A DNA stretch of 64,000 nt, from contig CBDDOY010000001.1 of NCBI GenBank assembly GCA_965232165.1, forward strand, positions 744,001-808,000, in the 5' to 3' direction. The notes under the pieces are model-generated. The model was not told the origin of the DNA. It worked only from the letters and a program-made list of their open reading frames with translations, and made no database searches. The DNA is from UBA2779 sp965232165 (lineage in GTDB: Bacteria; Spirochaetota; Spirochaetia; DSM-2461). Of this stretch, positions 25,773 through 33,213 are shown one piece after another. Position 1 is the first letter of the stretch, and the number at the start of each line of letters is the position of its first letter. The translations under genes were made by a program, and so were the position numbers.

Positions 25773-26074
25773 GGGCTGTTCTCCGTAAAGCCGTAGGTTT
25801 GCCGGCCCTCCACTTCGACAGAATCGACGATGGCCACGATGGCGGCATCGGCGGGCTTGCCTTTGCCTGCATCGGTGTAGCGCGCGCTGCTGCCGGTAAC
25901 GTAGAAGATGATTTCGCCTGTGTTGGCGCCGACGGCGTCGATGGCAACGGCGTAGGAGCCCATTCCCTTCATCGTCTTAGGATCCACATTCTCGACGAGG
26001 CTTAGCTTCAAACCAATCATGTCTTCGGCCTTGTGGGAGGACACGACGGTACCGACAACCCTGGCCAGTTCCAT
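25769..26074 (-). CDS. microcompartment vertex protein BMC-P, fourth
   Basis: 101-residue EutN/CcmL-family protein: MELARVVGTVVSSHKAEDM, SYAVAIDAVGANTGEIIF, VTGSSARYTDAGKGKPADA and AIVAIVDSVEVEGRQTYG. It lies four bases after the BMC-T gene, within the same run of overlapping - strand genes. Its closest relative in the window is the third BMC-P (25485-25772). Confidence 0.92.
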   Translation of the reverse strand: MELARVVGTVVSSHKAEDMIGLKLSLVENVDPKTMKGMGSYAVAIDAVGANTGEIIFYVTGSSARYTDAGKGKPADAAIVAIVDSVEVEGRQTYGFTENSP

Positions 26075-26078
26075 CTAT

Positions 26079-26702
26079 TTACTGAACCTCCCGGCCCGGC
26101 AATGCGGCCAGCCGCTCTTCGACGGCCTTTCGGGCCTCGACAATCTCGCCCTCGTCACCGGCAATGTACACACGTCCGTATTTGCCGAAACCCGAGACAT
26201 TGATGATGTTCACCTTAGCTGTTTTCTCGGCCTCATTCGCGGCGTAGTAGGCATAACCGGCGGGCTCCATTTCAAGCACATAGAGGGTGTCTCCCCGCAC
26301 AATCATATTTCCATAGCGCACCTTGTTGATGAGCTGTGCCTGGTGGTCGGCGATGTTCTTGATTAGCTGACTTGTAAGAATGTGTGGTTTCAGACCATCG
26401 GCTTCGGTCATCTGCAATGCCTTGAGTACGGCTTCGCCGGCCATACGGGTGTCGCCCTGACTGTCCGAATGAACCTCCAGCATACCGAATGACCGTTCGA
26501 CAACCTGCAGCCCCGGGGTTACATTGGTGGCCTTGAGTGCGATGTCGGTGAGCCGGTTTATCTCAATGCCCGGCGCTATCTCAATAACGCAGGCCGCCTG
26601 ATAGGCCACAGGGAAATAACCCTTGGATACGGTTGAGATAAAAGAAGCCATTTGAGGCTGAAGGGAATCAAGGAAGACATAGGTGCGTAGATCAATACTC
26701 AT
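26079..26702 (-). CDS. microcompartment trimeric shell protein BMC-T (tandem BMC domains)
   Basis: Two fused BMC domains in 207 residues, forming pseudohexameric trimers that tile the shell facets and often carry a gated pore. The first domain includes LRTYVFLDSLQPQMASFIST and IEIAPGIEINRLTDIALKA; the second has HQAQLINKVRYGNMIVRG, LYVLEMEPAGYAYYAANEAE and a closing FGKYGRVYIAGDE. These segments are typical of the BMC-T type found in many sugar-phosphate and Haliangium-type loci, as I remember. ATG 26702 is chosen over the in-frame codon at 26729 because the extension lies inside the BMC-H gene. Confidence 0.92.
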   Translation of the reverse strand: MSIDLRTYVFLDSLQPQMASFISTVSKGYFPVAYQAACVIEIAPGIEINRLTDIALKATNVTPGLQVVERSFGMLEVHSDSQGDTRMAGEAVLKALQMTEADGLKPHILTSQLIKNIADHQAQLINKVRYGNMIVRGDTLYVLEMEPAGYAYYAANEAEKTAKVNIINVSGFGKYGRVYIAGDEGEIVEARKAVEERLAALPGREVQ

Positions 26703-26712
26703 AATAGGAGCC

Positions 26713-27006
26713 TTACTCGCCTCGCCCAAGCGGCAGCGCCTTGTCTACCGCATCATGCGGGCGGGGTATTACATGTACCGAGACGATTTCGCCGACCTTC
26801 CCGGCAGCCCGGCTGCCGGCATCGACGGCGGCTCTCACCGCGGCGACATCTCCACGGACTATGGCCGTGACGAAACCGCCGCCTATCTTCTCATAACCGA
26901 TTAGATCGACCTGGGCGGCCTTTACCATGGCGTCCGCCGCCTCGGTCATGCCGATGAAGCCGCGGGTCTCTATCATACCCAGGGCTTCCGTGTTCTTATC
27001 CCTCAT
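26713..27006 (-). CDS. microcompartment hexameric shell protein BMC-H (PduA-like)
   Basis: Canonical facet hexamer of 97 residues: EALGMIETRGFIGMTEAADAM, then VDLIGYEKIGGGFVTAIVRG (with the pore region at GGG), and DVAAVRAAVDAG, ending in HVIPRPHDAVDKALP. It is the first gene of the operon and the only single-domain BMC-H, so it is expected to be the most abundant shell protein. AGGAGG-like sequence lies just upstream of the ATG. The promoter must be in the 140-base gap to the divergent regulator gene. Confidence 0.95.
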   Translation of the reverse strand: MRDKNTEALGMIETRGFIGMTEAADAMVKAAQVDLIGYEKIGGGFVTAIVRGDVAAVRAAVDAGSRAAGKVGEIVSVHVIPRPHDAVDKALPLGRGE

Positions 27007-27070
27007 TTTTTCCTCCTTGTGAAATTACAGCGTGAATTATGGCCTGTATGATGGCCGTTGTCAAGCAATA

Positions 27071-27129
27071 TGTTAATATTATTACATTATACTGTTAATA
27101 GTCTACCATTCAATTCCGATAGATGGTAG
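27071..27129. promoter_or_regulatory. candidate operator region between the shell operon and the deoR-type gene
   Basis: The divergent gap holds two direct TGTTAATA repeats at 27071-27078 and 27093-27100 (22 bases, two helical turns, apart) and an inverted repeat CTACCAT (27103-27109) / ATGGTAG (27123-27129). The region is AT-rich and suits promoters in both directions. DeoR-family repressors often bind such repeats; that the neighbouring regulator binds here is inference. Confidence 0.45.
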
Positions 27130-27148
27130 AATTTTGCCGAGGCAGTAT

Positions 27149-27925
27149 ATGAACAAGGCCGCACGGCAATTAGTCATCATCAATATGCTCAAGCATGAAA
27201 ACGGCCTTTCCATCCGGTTAATCGCCAGTCATCTTGGGGTTTCCTATATGACGGTACGCCGGGATGTTGAAGAGCTGGCATCCAGGGATGAGGTGAGGCT
27301 GATACATGGCGGGGTAATCTTGAGCCCCAGGCTTGTCAGGGGTATTGAGGACAGGCCCTATTCCCTCGTCGAGGCGGAGGCTCTGCACTCGGATTCAAAA
27401 TGCCGCATTGGAAGAAGGGCTGCTGATTATATAGACGATATGGACATCCTTATTATAGATAGCGGCTCGACGACGGAGTATTTGGCGGAGAACCTCCCCC
27501 AAAACAGGAGTTTGACGGTGATGGGGTTCTCTCTGAATATAATCGGCCGCACGGCGAAGATGGAAAGGGTCGAGTCGGTCATCACCGGCGGGCTGTTCCA
27601 CCAGAATACGCTGATGTTTGAGAGCAGGGAAGGACTGGCGCTTATCCAGCGTTACAGGGCAACCAAGGCGTTTATATCTGCCGCCGGGGTGTCTCTGGAT
27701 CTCGGGGTGACTTGCCGGAATGCCTATGAACGGGAAACCAAGATGGCGGCTATTGAATCCTCGGCGAGGCGAATTCTATTAGCCGACTCCTCGAAATTCG
27801 GGGTAATCAGGTCTGAATACTTCGCCGATATTGAGCAATTTGATATGATTATAACCGATGCAGGGCTTGATGAGGCCGTTTATGCCAAGCTGGAAGAGCA
27901 CTGCATTGAGGTGGTTCTGGTATGA
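27149..27925 (+). CDS. DeoR-family transcriptional regulator
   Basis: 258-residue repressor with an N-terminal winged helix (RQLVIINMLKHENG, then SIRLIASHLGVSYMTVRRDV, VRLIHGGVIL) and a C-terminal sugar-phosphate sensor domain of the DeoRC type (CRIGRRAADYI, IIDSGSTTEYLAENL). ATG 27149 is preceded by GAGG; a TTG five codons upstream is also in frame. It is transcribed away from the microcompartment operon, so it probably controls that operon in response to a (deoxy)ribose phosphate. Confidence 0.9.
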   Translation: MNKAARQLVIINMLKHENGLSIRLIASHLGVSYMTVRRDVEELASRDEVRLIHGGVILSPRLVRGIEDRPYSLVEAEALHSDSKCRIGRRAADYIDDMDILIIDSGSTTEYLAENLPQNRSLTVMGFSLNIIGRTAKMERVESVITGGLFHQNTLMFESREGLALIQRYRATKAFISAAGVSLDLGVTCRNAYERETKMAAIESSARRILLADSSKFGVIRSEYFADIEQFDMIITDAGLDEAVYAKLEEHCIEVVLV

Positions 27926-28001
27926 TGTAGAGATTCCGGCGTGCCGACTTTATTGGCAGTGTTTTGACCGCCTTCGGCATCCCTTCAATATATGGACAAG
28001 A

Positions 28002-28132
28002 GGCGCAAGGGATTGCAGCGGAAATGCCGCTGGCAGCCCCGGCGATTGGCAATGAGCCGGAGGGCAGGCTGCCGGATTAAGGCATTGGAGCGGAAAGCCC
28101 GACCCGAAGGGTTGCGCCCAAATATTGATTTT
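28002..28132 (-). repeat. dispersed repeat R1, copy 3 (inverted)
   Basis: Reverse complement of the copies at 2811-2940 and 20496-20627, beginning GGCGCAAGGGATTGCAGCGG and ending AATATTGATTT. It follows the regulator gene by 76 bases. Confidence 0.8.
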
Positions 28133-28211
28133 GTTGAATTCACAGACACCTGAGAGTCTGTCTTGAGTTCTATGAGTGTGTAATAATGCAGAAAAGGAGA
28201 TGGGAATCACT

Positions 28212-28859
28212 ATGGAAAGAGGAAGCATGGGTCAATTCGGGATTGAAGAATCACAGAACGCGAAAAACTCCGTTGGGCAGTATCCTTACGATGGAGAGGT
28301 CTCTGAACTTGGCGACAAGGAGAGGGAGGTTATTCGATTCGCCATAGGAGAGTGCTCTCTCGGAGTCTTACTCGTGGCCGCTACCGGTAAGGGGGTATGC
28401 CTAATCTCTTTTCACGATAATTCTGAAGAGCTGATTCAGGATGTGGAAAAGCGGTTTGCGTCGAAGACGCTCGTCCTTGAAAATGAGGAACTCAATCCGT
28501 TGATCGCACAGGTTTTGGAACTTATTGAGCATCCAGGCATGGGAGCAAGCTTCCCCCTGGATGCTCAAGGTTCCGCTTTTCAAAATCGTGTATGGAAGGC
28601 GTTAAACGAAATACCTCCCGGTAAAACGATGAGTTACTCGGAGATTGCCCGAAGTATTGGAGCGCCGAATTCGAGCCGAGCAGTCGCTCATGCCTGCGCA
28701 GCCAATCCCCTGGCCGTCGCCATTCCCTGTCATCGGGCACTTCGTTCCGACGGAGGGCTGGCCGGCTATCGCTGGGGCATTGAGCGCAAGAGGACATTGC
28801 TTGACAGGGAAAAAGGCTATAGGCCGAAAATCAATTCTAGCGAAGTTCCGGAGTTCTGA
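28212..28859 (+). CDS. ogt: methylated-DNA-protein-cysteine methyltransferase
   Basis: Suicide repair protein that moves the alkyl group from O6-alkylguanine in DNA to its own Cys. The active-site IPCHR motif is at about Cys173, preceded by the recognition helix SYSEIARSIGAPNSSRAV and followed by GGLAGYRWGIERKR. With 215 residues it has the O6-MGMT N-terminal ribonuclease-like domain and the DNA-binding domain, but lacks the Ada zinc domain. Start choice: AAGGAG at 28194 lies 12 bases before ATG 28212; ATG 28200 and an earlier GTG 28176 are also in frame. It is a single gene flanked by repeat debris. Confidence 0.92.
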   Translation: MERGSMGQFGIEESQNAKNSVGQYPYDGEVSELGDKEREVIRFAIGECSLGVLLVAATGKGVCLISFHDNSEELIQDVEKRFASKTLVLENEELNPLIAQVLELIEHPGMGASFPLDAQGSAFQNRVWKALNEIPPGKTMSYSEIARSIGAPNSSRAVAHACAANPLAVAIPCHRALRSDGGLAGYRWGIERKRTLLDREKGYRPKINSSEVPEF

Positions 28860-28860
28860 G

Positions 28861-28912
28861 GATAGGTTGCCATGCTCGGTTAGAAGTGTTACCTATGTCT
28901 TGACCCCTCCCC
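28861..28912 (+). mobile_element. solo end of an IS481-type element
   Basis: GGTTGCCATGCTCGGTTAGA followed by GTGTTACCTATGTCTTGACC matches the IS end at 33101-33146. It starts directly after the methyltransferase stop codon. No transposase is attached. Confidence 0.65.
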
Positions 28913-29084
28913 TGCCGCCTTTGGCGGTTCAAACACAAATTTCGCGAATATCCATGAATGATTCGGTAAAGGCCGAAGCCGAGGGAATCAGTGCCGCTAA
29001 GGAAAACACCTCTTCTGTTCATCGATTTAAGTTTCCATCTCGATTGTTCCGCCTGCCTGTGCGTGGTGTTCTGCACGCAGGCCG

Positions 29085-29465
29085 CTATAGCATTGGCAAT
29101 ATGCTCATCTCGTCCAGTTCAAAGGCTGGCAGTGCATCAGTGTCTTCATAATCGGTAATCCAAGTGCTATCGATGGCCAGTCCTTTATCGAAGAGGGATT
29201 CTCCGATGAGCCGGTCAACAAACAATGCGTTTATTTCCATGTTGATTCGGCGGCTGTCGATTGATTGCTTCCCTGCGTAGTAACCGATGGGCAAGAGCAC
29301 GGCGATGAAGAATGCGGCCGCGACTTTGAGCAGCCAGGAGGGGGATTTTTCAGATGATCTATGAGCCCTCCCGGACGCTGTAATGCACCGGAAATCCTGT
29401 TTCCGTACGGCATCATCTTCCAAGGCGGCATCGAGAATCTCTCTTATCCATGCTGATTCAGTCAT
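29085..29465 (-). CDS. small membrane protein, putative anti-sigma factor
   Basis: 126 residues with one membrane segment (SWLLKVAAAFFIAVLLPIG, about 43-61), a short N-terminal cytoplasmic part and an acidic C-terminal part. The ATG overlaps the stop of the ECF sigma gene (ATGA), the usual arrangement for a cognate anti-sigma factor. There is no HxxxCxxC zinc motif and no other recognisable anti-sigma signature, so the role rests on context only. Confidence 0.55.
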   Translation of the reverse strand: MTESAWIREILDAALEDDAVRKQDFRCITASGRAHRSSEKSPSWLLKVAAAFFIAVLLPIGYYAGKQSIDSRRINMEINALFVDRLIGESLFDKGLAIDSTWITDYEDTDALPAFELDEMSILPML

Positions 29466-30016
29466 TTCATTAACCCCTCATAGAGAAGTCTGGCCTGCTT
29501 TCTCGCCCGGGAGAGTCTGGACTTGACGGTGCCCGGAGAGATGCGGAGTATTTCGGCAATCTCATCCATAGAGAGGCCTTCTCTCTCTCTGAGCAGCAGT
29601 ATCTGCCTCTCCTTTTCTTTGAGTTTATAGAATAGGGCTTTGAGTTCGGCGGTATGAGCATCTTGCATTGCCCTTTGTTCGGGATTATGCATATCGGGGA
29701 TATCCTGAACTTGCTGAACTTCACGCTTGAGCCTCCTTTGACTCTTGCGGAATTCGTTCAAGGCGGTGTTTCTGGCAACACGATAGGCCCAGGTTGTAAA
29801 AGACGCCTTGAAACGAAAAGAGGGGAGGGCCCGATGAATCCGTATCAGAACTTCTTGCAGTATCTCGTCGCGAGAGTCGGCATCCCTGGCGCCCGCCGCA
29901 CCAATAATCCTTCTGAGCATCGGCAAATGGAGGTGAACGAGGGTTGTAAAGGCCTGTTCATCCCCATCCTCGACGAATCGCCGTATCAACGACGACTCGT
30001 CTTTTAAGCGCAGCAT
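29462..30016 (-). CDS. ECF-type RNA polymerase sigma factor
   Basis: 184 residues with sigma region 2 (DSRDEILQEVLIRIHRAL, FTTWAYRVARNTALNEFRK) and region 4 (LREREGLSMDEIAEILRIS, GTVKSRLSRARKQAR). Length and layout are those of sigma-70 family, extracytoplasmic-function type. Its start overlaps the stop of the secreted protein gene by one base, and its stop overlaps the small membrane protein gene, so the three form one unit that may sense envelope conditions. Confidence 0.93.
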   Translation of the reverse strand: MLRLKDESSLIRRFVEDGDEQAFTTLVHLHLPMLRRIIGAAGARDADSRDEILQEVLIRIHRALPSFRFKASFTTWAYRVARNTALNEFRKSQRRLKREVQQVQDIPDMHNPEQRAMQDAHTAELKALFYKLKEKERQILLLREREGLSMDEIAEILRISPGTVKSRLSRARKQARLLYEGLMK

Positions 30017-30510
30017 TAACGCCCGATTGATTCACGCTGCCCTGGCGACTGCATCCGTGAATTGTCCCTCAAGGAATCTGCCGGCCGTTTCGTATTTGGG
30101 CGTGCAGGACGTCGAAGTGATCGGATGAATTCTGACCAGTTATCTTCTCCCATTATCTCCCGAATCCGCACATAGGTTCGGACCTGCTGCTGCTCCTGTT
30201 TCAGCCGGAGTTCCCCGGCTTGTTCCAATAAGTCATCAACCTCGTCTAAATCAGGGTCTGGATAATAAAGCACTTTGGTGAGCTTGGCCTTGATCAGATC
30301 CAGCTCGACCCGAGTTTCGCCGTTGAAAACTTGGAGATCGCCCTGGGAAAGAAGAATGTCCTCAATATCCTCTTCCGACAGGTCAAACTGTTCGAGAATC
30401 TCTGCGCTTAGCACTTTGGTAGTGACCGCAAATTGCAGGAGATCTTTCTCCTGGGCAGTAAGAATGACTGCCGACATAATCACGAAAACACACATTAGAA
30501 ACCGTCTCAT
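30016..30510 (-). CDS. secreted protein upstream of an ECF sigma factor
   Basis: 164 residues from ATG 30510, which has GAAGGAGG seven bases upstream. A signal peptide is clear (MRRFLMCVFVIMSAVILTAQ, cleavage near AQ). The mature part is helical and charged, with a Gln/Arg-rich stretch (LRLKQEQQQVRTYVRIREIM). Size and pattern recall periplasmic sensor or chaperone proteins of the Spy/CpxP kind that are often encoded with sigma factors, but I see no clear LTxxQ motif, so this is only a suggestion. Confidence 0.65.
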   Translation of the reverse strand: MRRFLMCVFVIMSAVILTAQEKDLLQFAVTTKVLSAEILEQFDLSEEDIEDILLSQGDLQVFNGETRVELDLIKAKLTKVLYYPDPDLDEVDDLLEQAGELRLKQEQQQVRTYVRIREIMGEDNWSEFIRSLRRPARPNTKRPADSLRDNSRMQSPGQRESIGR

Positions 30511-30578
30511 TGATTCCTCCTTCGAATCGATTATCCCTTTTAGCACCTGCCCAGCCCGTATGTGGACCAAGGGGACTT

Positions 30579-30739
30579 GGGCACCTCCAAAAAACCCATT
30601 CCGTTTCTGGTTTGCTCTTTTCTCCCGCTACTGCGCCGCCAAAAAGCTCACGCAACCCAGTTGCGCTTGGATTCTTGGTGCCTCGCATCGAAGAAAAATG
30701 GCTGTGCCAAATTCCAGAAGCGGGTTTTTAGAGGTGCTC
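30579..30739 (-). repeat. MITE-like repeat R2, full copy
   Basis: 161 bases between GGGCACCTCCAAAAAAC and the inverse GTTTTTAGAGGTGCTC. The body matches 44243-44404 (CGCTACTGCGYYGCCAAAAAGCTCACG). No matching 4-base target duplication is evident here. Confidence 0.85.
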
Positions 30740-30793
30740 TATTGGGAAATGACTCTTGTTAGACACTGAAGAACCGATGAAGGTTCCAAAAAA

Positions 30794-31396
30794 TTAGAAA
30801 TCATACCTATACCGTCTTCGCCGCCGTTGCACCGGATCAATATGATCTCGCCTGCCCAATATCTGCACCAGCAGAAACACTGCCAGCAACATCTGATGGA
30901 GCACCCATGACCATCTAGCCATCTCCGGAGGGAAGAGCCCCAGGGTGCCCTCATAAATCATGTAGGTACCAATGAGACAAATCGCAAAGAGCACTAGAAA
31001 TTTGTACAGAAATACAGTTAAAAGGCCGCCCCCCAAGCCGCCCACGGCAGTCCAGGCCAATGATTCCAGAGAATCGGCGGCGACAGTGGTTTCCGGCAGT
31101 ATCATGCCGGTCAGCACCAATCCGCCCACCATGCCGATGAGAAAGAAGCTGAACCGGACTAGGAAATGAATTACGATGCCCAGGGCAAGGCCGAGGACGA
31201 TCCCAAGAATCAGGCCAAGCAGGGAATTGCTCAGCAGTTCCCCCAGCCAGGAACCGAGAACAAAGCCGAAGAAGAATCCGATGATAAACAAGGAAATTTT
31301 GTACATGCGGTAACCCAGCAGCCCGAGAAACAGTCCAAAAGGTATGATTACCCATCCATAATTCCCAAGTGTCTCAATCGATAGTATCTGGTTCAT
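30794..31396 (-). CDS. polytopic membrane protein (DUF4203/TMEM198-like pattern)
   Basis: 200 residues from ATG 31396 (GGAG eight bases upstream). Six or so hydrophobic segments with many small residues, for example VIIPFGLFLGLLGYRMYKIS, LFIIGFFFGFVLGSWLGELL and LLGLILGIVLGLALGIVI, followed by an Arg-rich cytoplasmic tail (RRRRRYRYDF). Gly-rich paired helices of this kind are seen in DUF4203-type proteins. Function is unknown. An R2 element lies between it and the secreted protein gene. Confidence 0.7.
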   Translation of the reverse strand: MNQILSIETLGNYGWVIIPFGLFLGLLGYRMYKISLFIIGFFFGFVLGSWLGELLSNSLLGLILGIVLGLALGIVIHFLVRFSFFLIGMVGGLVLTGMILPETTVAADSLESLAWTAVGGLGGGLLTVFLYKFLVLFAICLIGTYMIYEGTLGLFPPEMARWSWVLHQMLLAVFLLVQILGRRDHIDPVQRRRRRYRYDF

Positions 31397-31713
31397 ATTG
31401 AACTCCAATTTATGTATCTATATACCTCAAAACACATGAGTTTTCAAGCAGAATGCTTCCTTTATTCTATTGAGGCGGCTTGAAGACCTTTGAAACCAGA
31501 AAATACTGTCATTTCTTGTTTTCATCCTGCATGGTCAAATTTCTTACCTGCGAACCTGTCCTGTTTTCAGGCGTCTTTGGTCTTTGGGCTATTAGGGCAC
31601 ACTCTGCAGAATGCCGATGATAAGCATAATTATACATGTTAACTCAATATCCCTTAAATTTACACTTCGGTCGATGCCTGTGTCTACCGCTTGATTTCCT
31701 GTAGTTTTCAATT
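31397..31713. other. intergenic region
   Basis: About 315 bases with no reading frame of note and no repeat that I recognise. It separates the membrane protein from the broken TauE gene and probably holds the promoter of the former on the minus strand. Confidence 0.4.
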
Positions 31714-32226
31714 TCACCGAAAGAAAACATATCCCCATTGATCCCAGAATAGCTTCACGACCGTTGCCGCGACAGTTATGAGGAAGAAGGGATAGATGAA
31801 ACGGGGCGGATGATGGATGACGAGTTGCGAACCAATCCACGATCTAAGCAGTTGACCGGCGGCCATCACCAGGCCGATGCCGAAGATAATCTGTCCGGCC
31901 AGAAAAAAGAAAAGCAAGGTCCCAAGATTGCTGGCAAAATTCGATGGTTTAGTCGCCGTAGTGGCCTGCTTGAGGTCCATGCCAACTGGAGCCACCTGCG
32001 AAATTGTCCAAAATGACCCTGTTCCCGGGCCTAGAAAGCCATCGTAAAACCCAAACAGGCTGCCGGCAAGCGGATAGAATAGGCCGGTGTTCATCCGTGC
32101 ACGGATTTTCTTTTGGCCGAAGTCTTTCTTGAAGGCGATATAGCACCACAGGACAAGAAGAATAAATGGCAGATTTTTTCAAGCAACGCCGTATTAATGC
32201 GGCTGACAGTCCATGCGCCGGCGGCC
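31714..32226 (-). pseudogene. TauE/SafE-family permease, truncated by IS and frameshifted
   Basis: The C-terminal half of a sulfite/sulfonate exporter-type permease: FYDGFLGPGTGSFW is the characteristic second-half motif, followed by ATKPSNFASNLGTL and hydrophobic helices to the stop at 31714. Upstream, the frame that contains FILLVLWCYIAFKKDF is joined by a one-base frameshift in the A run near 32172-32178 to SRINTALLEKI and AGAWTV, which are also TauE-like. The first half of the gene is missing: at about 32226 the sequence becomes the end of an IS481-type transposase. The lost half is not found on the other side of the IS. Confidence 0.75.
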
Positions 32227-33146
32227 CCCGCAAGAGCCGTACTGATATAAACACTGTTGCGATCCAGTTTCAGATAGCCCGAACGCGAGAGTTTCCGTAC
32301 CCTGTAAAACAACGGATACCCGATTCTAAGTTTTTTCAGATGTATACACTCTTTTTGACTTTTGGTATACATCTACCGGACATTTCATACCCAGCTTCTC
32401 ATGAGGTCTGACCGTGTTGAACTCATGCCGCCACAAATCAGGCGCTTTCTGAATTTCCGAAGCGTCTGATTTAATCTGCTTCTGGATATCGGCTTTGATA
32501 TCCCGGTGCATTCTTTCGTGTCCTCCATTCTGAGACGGCTTGCCCGGATCGAAACATCTGAACTCGTCACGGATGGTTAGCGGCTCACACCGTGAGCGAT
32601 CTTTGGAGTACCGCCAGCCCTTGAAGTCAACAGTCCAGATATCGTTGGGAGCCAGCGCCTGATGAGTCGCATTGATTCGTTCCACAGGGGTTGTTTTACT
32701 GTGTTTTCTTTCCTGGACAAACCCGCTTTTTTGGAGGTGCCCTCAAGACTCTTTTGACACTGCTCAACGAAATGGCATCATTGGCTCTGTTCAAATACGG
32801 GGCATGAATTTTCTTCGGTCCCCGCCTGGGATGATCTTTCTTCAACCGGACAATCTTGCAGACAGCCGCTTTTTCCAGATGATTCGGACTTGCCCTGGGC
32901 TGTCGGGATTGATCTTCCAGCCCTTCAAAGCCGTCCTCTGTGAACCGGTTCATTCATTTGTAACCAGTTTTTCGGCTAATTCCGTACTCTAAGCATAAAC
33001 TGCTGAAGTTCTGCTTTCCCTGCTGAACTCGAATAACGAATTCTTCTTTCAAATCCATGGTATCTCTCTCCTGCCAAGGCATGCTCCCGCCTCCAAGGTG
33101 TTACCATGCTCGGCTAGAAGTGTTACCTATGTCTTGACCCCTCCAT
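32227..33146 (-). mobile_element. IS481-type element, defective copy with internal deletion
   Basis: About 920 bases very similar to the element at 34441-35894. Relative to that copy it lacks the downstream terminal region, has an internal deletion of about 208 bases (junction near 32549, CCCGGATCGA joined to AACATCTGAACTCG) and carries 10 extra bases GGAGGTGCCC at about 32732-32741, the sequence of an R2 terminus. The transposase is therefore broken into at least two frames (32326-32685 and 32696-32953). Its upstream end GTGTTACCTATGTCTTGACC is intact near 33120-33140. Confidence 0.85.
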
Positions 33147-33213
33147 GCCGCCACAGGCAAGGGCAGCCCATGCGATAGGAGATATCTCAACCATTCAGAG
33201 TTACCCCCCCCCT

